DNA from: Anaerolineae bacterium
GTDB lineage: Bacteria; Chloroflexota; Anaerolineae; SpSt-600
Length of the DNA: 9,378 nt
Direction of reading: 5' to 3'
Assembly: GCA_028275425.1 (NCBI GenBank)
Contig: JAPWUT010000051.1
Span: 1 to 9,378 of the forward strand
This document shows, in pieces, positions 1 through 6,895 of the stretch. Under the pieces are notes generated by a model, which was not told where the DNA came from, ran no database searches, and was given only the letters and a program-made list of their open reading frames with translations. Numbering within the stretch: the first letter of the stretch is position 1; each line of letters opens with the position of its first letter. The position numbers were made by a program, and so were the translations under genes.

Positions 1-1094
1 ACGAGCAGGCTTTCTTGGCCGGAATAAGCGAAAGGGAATTTATCTGGAACTTCCGGACTTCCCCACCTTTAAATCAATGGCGTTTCCTTCGCCTCAACGC
101 TTTTGGGGTTGCGTGGGGAGGGCCCGAAGGGTTCAATTACGGCCTGCTGGCGGTTTCAACCGCTTTTGCGCTCCTATGTGGAATTCTATTGCTGAAAAGC
201 TACCGAAATCCCGGCCCTATTCCTAACTATTACTTTGTTCTTGCCCCTTTGTCTGCTTGCCTTATAATCGCGTTTGCCCTCCATACATCGTATCGGGATA
301 GCGATTACGGGGGGAAAAGCGGGTTCCCAGAAGCTGCTCTTATCCTCAGGAAGGAAAAGCGCCCCGAAGATAAGCTCATCGTTTACATGTGGGGGGAACC
401 CCCTTGGCTCTATATACCCCGCATGGCAATGGTTAATTACTGCAAGGGCGAATGCCCCCCTTACATAGTGCTCATAAAAGACCAGTTCATTGATAGCAAG
501 CCCGATTGGGAAAACACGCTCTACAACCTCCTGGAAGGGGCAGGAAGGGTTTGGGTGATAATGCAAGGGCTCTCGGAATCAGCTCCGGAAAGGCCCGTTG
601 AATTTGCTTTGGCCGAGAAATTCTACTATGCCGAAACAAAATGGCCAGGGCCTTCGGTCCGGCTGGTCAGGTTTGATGCTGCTAAGGGCGCTCCATTGAA
701 AGCGGGCGAAGCTCCTCCTTTTGAGGGGCTTGATAGTTTAACGTTGCGGCGCTTCCAAGTCATCGGCTTACCGGATAAAGCGAGCTTTTATGTAGAATTG
801 AATTGGCACACAGAGGCGGCCGAGCTTCCCCCTTTGAATGTATCCATCCAGCTTCTCAATCAAAGCGGCCAGCTCATTTCCCAGCTTGATGCACCTCTGG
901 CCTTGTTAGTTTCTCCGGATAAACTGAAAAAAGGTGAATTCACAACTCGCTATGCCCTGGGGGTTCTTCCCGAAGGAGTGGGAGAGCCTTCCAGGCTGAT
1001 AGCAGTTGTTTACAATCCTGCTACAATGCAAAGGGTGGCCTTTAAAGGGTTGGGTGATTATCTGGAGTTGTGGTCTAAAAGCCAAGGGGAATGA
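1..1094 (+). CDS. C-terminal part of a membrane glycosyltransferase-like protein (GT39/GT83 style), 5'-truncated by window edge
   Basis: The reading frame is open to base 1: the codons before the TTG at 15 (GAG CAG GCT TTC) continue in frame, so that TTG is not a convincing start and the gene begins upstream. Counting from it, about 359 residues are visible. There are two clear membrane segments near residues 42-60 and 72-89, separated by a short basic loop. A hydrophilic domain of about 125 residues follows (GEPPW and a Cys pair in NYCKGEC). A final all-beta-looking domain starts near residue 235 and has alternating hydrophobic strands. This layout (polytopic membrane part, extracytoplasmic domain, beta-sandwich tail) matches large GT39/GT83-type glycosyltransferases, which move sugars from polyprenyl-phosphate carriers on the outer face of the membrane. 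The catalytic N-terminal loop lies outside the window, so the family is inferred. It is the first visible gene of a + strand operon and ends 3 bp before the next start. It could instead be a non-catalytic membrane protein with the same tail. Confidence 0.6.
   Translation, partial: EQAFLAGISEREFIWNFRTSPPLNQWRFLRLNAFGVAWGGPEGFNYGLLAVSTAFALLCGILLLKSYRNPGPIPNYYFVLAPLSACLIIAFALHTSYRDSDYGGKSGFPEAALILRKEKRPEDKLIVYMWGEPPWLYIPRMAMVNYCKGECPPYIVLIKDQFIDSKPDWENTLYNLLEGAGRVWVIMQGLSESAPERPVEFALAEKFYYAETKWPGPSVRLVRFDAAKGAPLKAGEAPPFEGLDSLTLRRFQVIGLPDKASFYVELNWHTEAAELPPLNVSIQLLNQSGQLISQLDAPLALLVSPDKLKKGEFTTRYALGVLPEGVGEPSRLIAVVYNPATMQRVAFKGLGDYLELWSKSQGE
1084..1090 (+). promoter_or_regulatory. Shine-Dalgarno for the 208-residue membrane protein
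   Basis: AAGGGGA lies 7 nt before the ATG at 1098 and inside the last codons of the previous gene. It supports that ATG as the start and tight coupling of the two genes. Confidence 0.6.
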
Positions 1095-1097
1095 TTC

Positions 1098-1724
1098 ATG
1101 GATTACCGCTGGGAAGCTGGGCTGTGGGTTGGCTTATCATTAAGCCTTTACGGACTTGGGGTTAATTACCTTGTACCTTTGTGGGCAGCCAGGAAGCCGC
1201 AGAGGCCTTGGGCCGAAGGGCTTGAGGAGGCCGCCCTTGGGATTTATTTCCTCGGAATCCCGGCCTTTGCCCTCCTAAGAGGAGCTATCTTACCCCGTTT
1301 CATGGGCTTTACTCACCTTGATTGGCTCGGAGGGATTGGGCCCTCAGTCCAGGCAGCTCTGTTCTTTGCCCTGCTCTTTTCCGCCGTTATGCTCCTCTGC
1401 CGCCGAGCTCGCTCGGAGGTAGGAGCTAATCACTCAGCTTTGCTTGGCTTCAAGCAGGCTATTTACTTCCAAACCCATTGGGCCCTTTACCGGGCCTTTG
1501 CTATACCCCTATTGGGTTTGGCCAGCGGAACTTTGGCAGGGCTGGTCCTGGCCATCGGCGAGTTGTTCCTTTCCCTGCGGGAGAGGCCAGACCCCTCTAC
1601 TATCTTCCGCCTCGGGGGTTTGGCGGTGGCAACGGGGGTTATTTTCCTTTACTCCCGCAATTTTCTCTATTGCCTTGCGTTCCACTGGCTCTTGCAAGAA
1701 TTGATGGCGAGGATTAAGAGGTGA
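1098..1724 (+). CDS. Uncharacterised multi-pass membrane protein (208 aa), possibly a degenerate CPBP-like protein
   Basis: This is a very hydrophobic protein with about five to six membrane segments (near residues 9-29, 44-62, 84-101, 131-157 and 171-198, the last perhaps two). Basic patches sit between them (ARKPQRP, CRRAR). The end, with SRNFLYCLAFHWLL (residues 186-199) shortly before a basic tail, loosely resembles the last motif of CPBP-family intramembrane proteases, where an Arg/Asn helix carries a conserved His. However, the family's EExxxR catalytic motif is not visible: the only Glu pair (residues 43-44, LEEAALG) lacks the Arg. Protease activity is therefore not supported. The ATG has a good Shine-Dalgarno, and the TGA overlaps the GTG start of the WecA-type gene by 4 bp. 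Its place between a glycosyltransferase and a WecA-type gene suggests an accessory role in membrane glycan assembly, but this is inference only. I do not recognise the family with certainty. Confidence 0.8.
   Translation: MDYRWEAGLWVGLSLSLYGLGVNYLVPLWAARKPQRPWAEGLEEAALGIYFLGIPAFALLRGAILPRFMGFTHLDWLGGIGPSVQAALFFALLFSAVMLLCRRARSEVGANHSALLGFKQAIYFQTHWALYRAFAIPLLGLASGTLAGLVLAIGELFLSLRERPDPSTIFRLGGLAVATGVIFLYSRNFLYCLAFHWLLQELMARIKR
1706..1712 (+). promoter_or_regulatory. Shine-Dalgarno deciding the GTG start of the WecA-type gene
   Basis: GGCGAGG lies 8 nt upstream of GTG 1721. The GTG overlaps the previous gene's stop (GTGA). No better ATG lies upstream in frame, and the protein begins directly with its first membrane helix. 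Confidence 0.5.
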
Positions 1725-2758
1725 TTTTTTTCGCTATCGTTTTTGGCGTTGCTTTCCTTACATCCCTACTCTTGACCCCGGCCACCATACCCCTCGGTTT
1801 CAAGTGGGGAGCTGTAGATATGCCGGGGGGAAGGAGGGTTCACAAGGGGGTAAAATCACGCTTGGGCGGAATAGCCCTTTTCACTTCCTTTACGCTTGCC
1901 GTAACCCTTACGCTCCTCTTACCTCCATCCATAACTCCGCCCCGCAACGACCCCAAGGAGCTCACCAGGCTCACAGGAGTGCTTCTCGGCTCGCTTTTCA
2001 TGTTTGGGGTAGGGCTACTGGACGATAAATTTGACCTCAAGCCTCTTTTCCACCTTCTGAGCCAGCTCGTAGCCTCTCTAATCGCCATTGCCTTCCTGGT
2101 TTTCATTGAGAGGGTCATGAACCCTTTCACTGATCGGCTGGTGATTTTCCCGTTCCCTTTGGTGGTGGCCTTCACCATTTTCTGGATTTCGGGGATGATA
2201 AACACAGTGAATTTTCTGGACGGGCTTGACGGACTCGCCGCCGGGGTCGGAGCAATAACTGCGGCTGTTCTAACACTGCATATGTGGAGGGAGGGGCAAC
2301 TGAGCGTGGTGCCTCTGCCCTTGGCTCTTCTGGGTTCAACCTTGGGGTTTTTGCCTTTCAATTTTCACCCTGCTAAGGTCTTCATGGGAAGCTGCGGCGC
2401 CTTCTTCTTAGGCTATGCCCTGGGGACTTTGTCCATAGTGGCTGGGGCTAAGGTTGCCACAATCCTGTTAGTGATGGGTGTTCCCATAATGGACGTGGCC
2501 TGGATTATCTTCCAGAGGGTTCGCTTCCGCAGCTCAATCTTCCAAGCCGATAGGCGCCACCTCCACCACCGCTTGCACGACCTCGGCCTCTCCCAGAGGC
2601 AAGTAGTCCTGGCCTATTACGGGGTGAGCTTGTTCTTCGGAATCTTGGTCTTCGTCCTGCCAACTCGCCTCTACAAGCTATTGGCCATCCTTCTCCTTTG
2701 GCTACTTACCTCAATTGTGCTTTGGCTCCTAACTCTGAAGGGGGTGCAGAAGCCATGA
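1721..2758 (+). CDS. wecA: WecA/MraY-family polyprenyl-phosphate sugar-1-phosphate transferase (GT4-type)
   Basis: This integral membrane enzyme moves a sugar-1-phosphate (GlcNAc-1-P in characterised WecA/TagO) from a UDP-sugar to a polyprenyl phosphate on the cytoplasmic face, starting lipid-linked glycan synthesis. The 345 residues match the usual family length and carry about ten hydrophobic segments. The motifs appear in family order. DMPGGRRVHKG..SRLGG (residues 33-50) is the substrate loop. GLLDDKFDLKP (98-108) contains the catalytic or metal-binding Asp pair D101/D102. NTVNFLDGLDGLA (161-173) follows, and then the His-rich cytoplasmic loop DRRHLHHRLHDLG (277-289). The PAKVFMGSCGA stretch (217-227) has Ser224 where most WecA/MraY proteins have Asp (GDxG). 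The Mg-coordinating Asp of that motif is thus absent, although the remaining motifs are intact. The start is GTG, overlapping the upstream stop, and the 3' end overlaps the next gene by 4 bp. The exact sugar cannot be told from sequence. MraY is less likely because the His loop and N-terminal motif are WecA-like. Confidence 0.92.
   Translation: MIFFAIVFGVAFLTSLLLTPATIPLGFKWGAVDMPGGRRVHKGVKSRLGGIALFTSFTLAVTLTLLLPPSITPPRNDPKELTRLTGVLLGSLFMFGVGLLDDKFDLKPLFHLLSQLVASLIAIAFLVFIERVMNPFTDRLVIFPFPLVVAFTIFWISGMINTVNFLDGLDGLAAGVGAITAAVLTLHMWREGQLSVVPLPLALLGSTLGFLPFNFHPAKVFMGSCGAFFLGYALGTLSIVAGAKVATILLVMGVPIMDVAWIIFQRVRFRSSIFQADRRHLHHRLHDLGLSQRQVVLAYYGVSLFFGILVFVLPTRLYKLLAILLLWLLTSIVLWLLTLKGVQKP
2737..2744 (+). 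promoter_or_regulatory. Shine-Dalgarno deciding the ATG at 2755
   Basis: GAAGGGGG lies 10 nt before ATG 2755. It favours this ATG, which overlaps the wecA stop as ATGA, over an in-frame TTG at 2698. The TTG would add 19 residues lying wholly inside wecA. Confidence 0.6.
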
Positions 2759-3918
2759 TTGGGTTCATAGTCATGGTGGCAAGGAAGGGGGAAGGGAGGA
2801 TAAGCGAGCTCCTCTCCGAGGCCCGCTTGGCAGCAGCTATTGATGCAGTGGAGAAGGCAAAGGAGGTCGGCTGCTTTGACCCCATAATCGTAGCCACAAA
2901 TTGGCCGGAGGCAGCGGAGGTTTTCCGGGAAATGGGGGCAGTAGTGGACCTGGACCAAGGGGATTTTCACTTCGGGGGAAGGCTACTTGCGCTCGTCTCA
3001 AAGTATAAGCTTGGCAAAGTCTTTTACACCGGAGCCGCTTCTATCCCGCTGCTTCCCCCCTCGTTTTTAGCCCAGATTGCCTCTTCCTTGGAAGGCGATG
3101 GTGTTTTAGTGGCCAATAACCTCTTTTCCAGCGATTGGGTCGGCTTCTCTCCGGCCGAAGCTTTGGGGAAAATCGTCCCGCCTTCTTCCGACAACGATTT
3201 GGCCTGGAGGCTCTGGGATGAGGCTGGCCTTAGGCCAATAATCCCTCCCCATTTTACGGCCACAACTTTTGACATAGACACGCCTTCCGACCTCCTAATC
3301 CTCAAAGCTTATCCGGGGCTTGAGGGGAAGCTTGCCTCCTTTGTGGAGAAGTTGCCGCTTGGTGCCGAAGTGGTCTGGAAAATTGCTGAAGTCCTCAAGG
3401 ATGAGGATGCCTTCATTTTAGCCGCGGGGAGGGTTCCGAGCTACGCTTGGGAAAGGCTGGAGAGGGAAGCCCTATGCCGAACGAGGGTGATTAGCGAAGA
3501 GCGAGGTATGCGTTCCAGCGGGAGGCTGGCCAGAGGAGAAGTCCGCTCCCTCTTAGGCTACCTTGTAGAAACCTTGGGGCCGGAGGGATTCTTCCGAAAA
3601 GCAGCGGAAATGGCTAAGGCGGCAATCATTGATACGAGAGTCCTCATGGCCCACCGGGGAATATGGCCACCGGACGAGGAAAGGTTCGCTTCGGATTTGA
3701 TGGTTCCAGAGGAAATTTCGGACCCATGGCTCAGGGATTTCACCCGAGCAGCTAAGGAGGCTCCAATCCCAGTCCTCTTGGGCGGCCATTCCTTGGTCTG
3801 CGGCGGAATCATGGCCCTCGTGGACATAGCTCGCCATCAGGGGCTAAAGGGGAGGAGGACGGAGTCTTTCCCCTGGGATGTAGGCAGTCTGAGCAATCCC
3901 TCAGGAGAGGACTTGTAA
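2755..3918 (+). CDS. Two-part protein: CofC/MobA-like nucleotidyltransferase half plus conserved-looking C-terminal half of unknown function
   Basis: The protein has 387 residues from the chosen ATG. Residues 1-185 look like a GT-A-fold nucleotidyltransferase of the CofC/MobA type: a hydrophobic first strand, IIVATNW (44-50), GAASIPLL (93-100) at the place of the usual GGDxPLL, SSDWVGFSP (125-133), PPSSDNDLA (142-150) and FDIDTPSDL (172-180), which is a strong signature of that group. The metal-binding Asp expected in GxDxP is absent, and no glycine-rich LAGGxxxRM loop is visible, so nucleotidyl transfer is doubtful. Residues 200-360 form a second region with AAGRVPSYAW, ALCRTRVISEERGM (239-252), DTRVLMAHRG (293-302) and APIPVLLGGHSLVCGG (336-351). 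I do not recognise a named domain there; its motif density suggests a catalytic or ligand-binding module. No signal peptide or membrane helix is seen, so it is probably cytoplasmic. It is last in the operon. Its final 27 residues (from about 361) overlap the convergent glycosyltransferase gene and look unconserved. From memory, similar proteins exist in Chloroflexota without known function. Confidence 0.85.
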   Translation: MIGFIVMVARKGEGRISELLSEARLAAAIDAVEKAKEVGCFDPIIVATNWPEAAEVFREMGAVVDLDQGDFHFGGRLLALVSKYKLGKVFYTGAASIPLLPPSFLAQIASSLEGDGVLVANNLFSSDWVGFSPAEALGKIVPPSSDNDLAWRLWDEAGLRPIIPPHFTATTFDIDTPSDLLILKAYPGLEGKLASFVEKLPLGAEVVWKIAEVLKDEDAFILAAGRVPSYAWERLEREALCRTRVISEERGMRSSGRLARGEVRSLLGYLVETLGPEGFFRKAAEMAKAAIIDTRVLMAHRGIWPPDEERFASDLMVPEEISDPWLRDFTRAAKEAPIPVLLGGHSLVCGGIMALVDIARHQGLKGRRTESFPWDVGSLSNPSGEDL

Positions 3919-6539
3919 AGGCCGATCTCAAGGAAATATTGGCCGGGTCTGAGCTCCGAGGGCAAAGGAATTTCATGCACATCCACTACAAATTCGCCGG
4001 GAAGCCAGGAAGTGGTTGGAGCATTCCCTCCATCGGGAGGAGAATCGTGGCCGGTTAAGTAACGGCCTCCTTCGTCCAAAAGGTGGGTGAAGACGGTGTA
4101 AGAATCGGGGATTCGCTCCCGACATTCCCAGAGCAAGGTTAACTTAAGCTTACCGCCTTCGCGGGCGATTTCGTAGCCTCTGAGGGCAATCCCCCGGCCG
4201 AAGAGGATTTCCAATCGGTTGACAATGGGCGGTGGGGAAAAAAGGCGAGGCCTCCCTTTGATTGAGATTTCCCCAGGGACTGCTTCGCCGTTCAAGGCAA
4301 GTTTGTATTTTCCGGGGGGAATCTCCGGAGGTATGGGCAGCTCAACCCATTCCCACCAAGCTTCGCCCTCCACTTCTGCCTTGCCCGATAAGCTCACTTT
4401 CCATGTAGTGGCGATTTTGCCGCTTCCGTCAAGCAGGGAAAACTCAACAGGGGCGGGGATGCCAGGCTTCAAGGCCTCCCAATAGCTTTTGAGGAAGAAG
4501 GATTGCCCTGGGGCAAGCTCCGGGGATACCCCTCCGTGCCCAAGGAAGGCCATGTCCACCGATTCAATCCGGCAGGGGAATTGGACCTTAAGTGCGGAAG
4601 ATGGAGTGGCTTTTGCAGGCTTTACTACTTCTATCAGCCCTAACTTTAGCTCGGTCCCAGCGGGGTTACCCGCTGAATCCAAAACTGGGAGCCGTTCTCC
4701 GGAGTTCTCTTCGTAGACCGCAATTGAAACCCAATACCGGCCTGGAATAGTCCCGAGAGGGACAGGGATTGAGAGGAAGACCCAGGAGCGGTTGACCTCG
4801 CCCCAAAACGGGGTTCGGAGGTGGCGGTCGTTTAGGAGCCAGCGGTCATCTTGGCTCAGGATGAAGCCTCTTTCATCGCGGAGGTAGCCGGCCACTTTGA
4901 GGGTTTCGGCGGTGGGTTGGGCAAGGTGCCAGTAAAGGGCAATCCATACGTTGTGGCCGGGGGCTACAGAAGGCCAATCAGGCGAGAGGGAAACCGGCGC
5001 CGGCTCACGCCCTCCCCAATCGGCTTTTTCCAGGATTAAAAGGCCTCCGAACCTGGCCCCAATCTCCTCAGGAGAAGGGGCGAAGGAGAACTGGATTTTC
5101 CCCTCCGGAAGCCGATACCGCCAAAGATGGTAGCCGGTAAAGGAAGCTTCCTCCAAAAGTTCGCCATGCTTATCCAGTAGAAGCTTGATTATCCCCCTGG
5201 GGTCGGCATCCGATTTGAACCAGTGGACGAGGATAGCCTGCCTTTTCCCTTCGGTAACCTCCGAAAGGGTAGCGGGCAGAGAGTAGGGGTCGGCAAAGAG
5301 ATAAAAGGCCCTGGCAAAGTTTCCCCGATTGGGGTAAAAGCCGGGCCAATAGAGGTTGAGAGGGAACGGGGCATCGGTAATGATGACATCGGCCGGGGAG
5401 GTGTGGGAGTAGAGGTAAGAGGCCAGGGCTCGGGAATCTTCACGGATGAAGGAAGGGGTTCTGGCTTCTTTCCAAAGGCCTGAGACGAAGAGGCCTGTTA
5501 CCGCGAGGCCTATTGCCCAGCCAGGCTCCCTCCTCCCCCAAGCCGCAGCACCGACCAAGAGGTAGAGGGCAGGGGAGATGCCAGCGATGTAGCGAGGTTC
5601 AAAAGCTCCGCCTTTTTGGAAGAAGGAAAGGTAATAGAGGCTGGCAGGTATTATCAGCCAGCTCAGGAGGAAAAGGGCTTGTTCCCATCGCTTTGAGGCA
5701 ATGATGGCTAAAGCGCCCAAAAGAGAAAGGGGAACGATGATTTGCGGATACACCCCCCAGGCTGCAATAAGCTCCTTTAGGAAGGAAGGCAGACTGGGGA
5801 TGGTCAAGTTAAGGTTAGCGTAGCCCAAGGTTTGTTGCAAGGCCCTGGGAAGCTGGGGCAGAAAGATGGCTAAAGCCGTGATTAAGGCTGCAAAGGTCAA
5901 GGCTAAGCCCTTAAGCCCCTTCTTCACTGACCAAAAGGCGAGGAAGAAAGCCCAGCCGGCCAGAATCCAAAACGCTGAGTAATGGGTCAGTAGGCTCAGG
6001 GCAGCAGCAACTCCGAACCCCACGAACTGCCAAGCCTTCTGCTCCCTTGTTCCCTCCCAAAGCATCGCCGCCGCGGCCAAGAGTAAAGCCACCATAGTGG
6101 TGTACATCCTGATTTGTTGGGCCTCAGTGACCCAGAAGGGGGCCAAAGAGAAAGCGGCCATGGCGAGGGCTGCCAAGTTTTGGCCCCCAAGCTTGGCCCC
6201 GACCCTGAAGAGGAGTGGCAGGCTGAGGATTCCGAAAGTGAGGGAGAGGAAGCGTAAGAAGAAGGCGAAGGCTTGGTCGTGAGGGAAGCCTTTTTCATCC
6301 AGGGTTATGGCCGTTTCAGGGGAAGCCCACCCGCCGAGGCGCATCCAGAAGTGGAGCAGGAAGAAGTAAAGGGGCGGGTGGATATCCAGTTCGCCAGAGC
6401 TTGGTATAGCCTTAAGAGGCCTGGAGGCGACGATTATGTTGCGGGCTTCGTCCCACCAGATTGGCTGGGAGGAAAGCCCCCAGAGCCTCAAGGCAAAGCC
6501 TATTAGGATTAAGGCAAGAGCGAGCCATCTGCCGTTCAT
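3837..6539 (-). CDS. GT39-family (PMT/ArnT-like) polytopic glycosyltransferase with three C-terminal beta-sandwich-like modules
   Basis: This predicted membrane glycosyltransferase uses a polyprenyl-phosphate sugar and acts on the outer face of the membrane; donor and acceptor are unknown. From the preferred ATG (6539) it has 900 residues. The first helix (5-20) is followed by WWDEAR with the paired acidic residues D30/E31, the catalytic signature of the first loop. DIHPPLYFFLLHFW (52-65) and EAQQIRMY (139-146) are typical of the PMT_2/GT39 family, with FEPRY near 313. Hydrophobic helices continue to about 358. A soluble domain follows (about 370-475) and then three beta-rich modules near 482-640, 650-765 and 770-900. 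The last holds YTVFTHLLD, a D-x-P-DGG-PTT-W-GE pattern and a final GQYFLEIGLY, as in related Chloroflexota proteins. An upstream in-frame ATG at 6593 would add 18 residues, but it lies inside the tandem repeat array, so 6539 is preferred. The Shine-Dalgarno is weak for either start. The 3' end overlaps the convergent gene by 82 bp. Confidence 0.9.
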   Translation of the reverse strand: MNGRWLALALILIGFALRLWGLSSQPIWWDEARNIIVASRPLKAIPSSGELDIHPPLYFFLLHFWMRLGGWASPETAITLDEKGFPHDQAFAFFLRFLSLTFGILSLPLLFRVGAKLGGQNLAALAMAAFSLAPFWVTEAQQIRMYTTMVALLLAAAAMLWEGTREQKAWQFVGFGVAAALSLLTHYSAFWILAGWAFFLAFWSVKKGLKGLALTFAALITALAIFLPQLPRALQQTLGYANLNLTIPSLPSFLKELIAAWGVYPQIIVPLSLLGALAIIASKRWEQALFLLSWLIIPASLYYLSFFQKGGAFEPRYIAGISPALYLLVGAAAWGRREPGWAIGLAVTGLFVSGLWKEARTPSFIREDSRALASYLYSHTSPADVIITDAPFPLNLYWPGFYPNRGNFARAFYLFADPYSLPATLSEVTEGKRQAILVHWFKSDADPRGIIKLLLDKHGELLEEASFTGYHLWRYRLPEGKIQFSFAPSPEEIGARFGGLLILEKADWGGREPAPVSLSPDWPSVAPGHNVWIALYWHLAQPTAETLKVAGYLRDERGFILSQDDRWLLNDRHLRTPFWGEVNRSWVFLSIPVPLGTIPGRYWVSIAVYEENSGERLPVLDSAGNPAGTELKLGLIEVVKPAKATPSSALKVQFPCRIESVDMAFLGHGGVSPELAPGQSFFLKSYWEALKPGIPAPVEFSLLDGSGKIATTWKVSLSGKAEVEGEAWWEWVELPIPPEIPPGKYKLALNGEAVPGEISIKGRPRLFSPPPIVNRLEILFGRGIALRGYEIAREGGKLKLTLLWECRERIPDSYTVFTHLLDEGGRYLTGHDSPPDGGNAPTTSWLPGEFVVDVHEIPLPSELRPGQYFLEIGLYKSSPEGLLRLPTSQGKDSVLLPFSP

Positions 6540-6547
6540 GATTTGTC

Positions 6548-6577
6548 CCAATCTCTCATTGCGAGGCTTGGAGATTG
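6548..6577. repeat. Short inverted repeat with a CATTGCGAGG core upstream of the GT39 gene
   Basis: Arms CAATCTC (6549-6555) and GAGATTG (6571-6577) are perfect complements around a 15-nt loop that contains CATTGCGAGG (6557-6566). From general knowledge, CATTGCGAGG next to CAATCTC is a core of dispersed intergenic repeats in many bacterial genomes. Here it sits 9 bp before the preferred GT39 start on the - strand, where it could form a leader hairpin. It could also be an eroded repeat remnant. Confidence 0.45.
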
Positions 6578-6589
6578 TTTTGCTTCCCG

Positions 6590-6745
6590 CCATGGGGGCT
6601 TTGCCCCCTGGACCCCCCCGTTTTTCCCACCCTCGTGGGCTGAGGGTTCGCCAGCGTTCTGGGCCCCACTCGTGGCGGGGTGGCGAGAGTTGGCAGCTCG
6701 CCCCCTCTTTTGAATTTGTGGGGGGACACCCCCCACAGCCCCCTG
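6590..6745. repeat. Array unit 1 (subtype A)
   Basis: Hairpin A (6590-6611) has arms CCATGGGGGC and GCCCCCTGG with loop TTT and one bulged T. The variable hairpin is GGCGAG with CTCGCC around AGTTGGCAG. Hairpin B (6717-6737) is TGTGGGGGG with CCCCCCACA and loop ACA. The subtype A marker is GAGTTGGCAGCTC. The ATG of the alternative GT39 start (6593, - strand) lies inside hairpin A. Confidence 0.85.
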
Positions 6746-6895
6746 CCAGGGGGCTCCGCCCCCTGGACCCCTATTGCCCACCCCCGTGGGCTTTGGGTCC
6801 GCCAGCGTTTTGGGCCCCACTCGTGGGCGGGTTGCTAATGTGGGCAAATCGCCCCCTTCTTAAGGTTCTTGGGGGCACATCCCCCAATCCCCCTG
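6746..6895. repeat. Array unit 2 (subtype B)
   Basis: Hairpin A (6746-6766) is a perfect 9-bp stem with loop TCC. The subtype B marker is GGGTTGCTAATG, followed by the small hairpin GGGC-AAATC-GCCC. Hairpin B (6869-6887) is TTGGGGG with CCCCCAA: both arms changed together relative to unit 1. Confidence 0.85.

Noticed and set aside
15..17. TTG as start of the left-edge glycosyltransferase-like gene
   Set aside because: The frame continues to base 1 and the visible protein starts in the middle of a polytopic architecture, so the gene is cut by the window.
3880..3908. Bidirectional terminator between the convergent genes (CTGAG...CTCAG)
   Set aside because: Only a 5-bp stem with a 6-nt loop, without T-runs, and it lies inside coding sequence of both genes.
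4219..5704. Several + strand open frames of 60-90 codons opposite the GT39 gene
   Set aside because: They are antisense shadows of a well-supported long gene, with no motifs and no ribosome binding sites.
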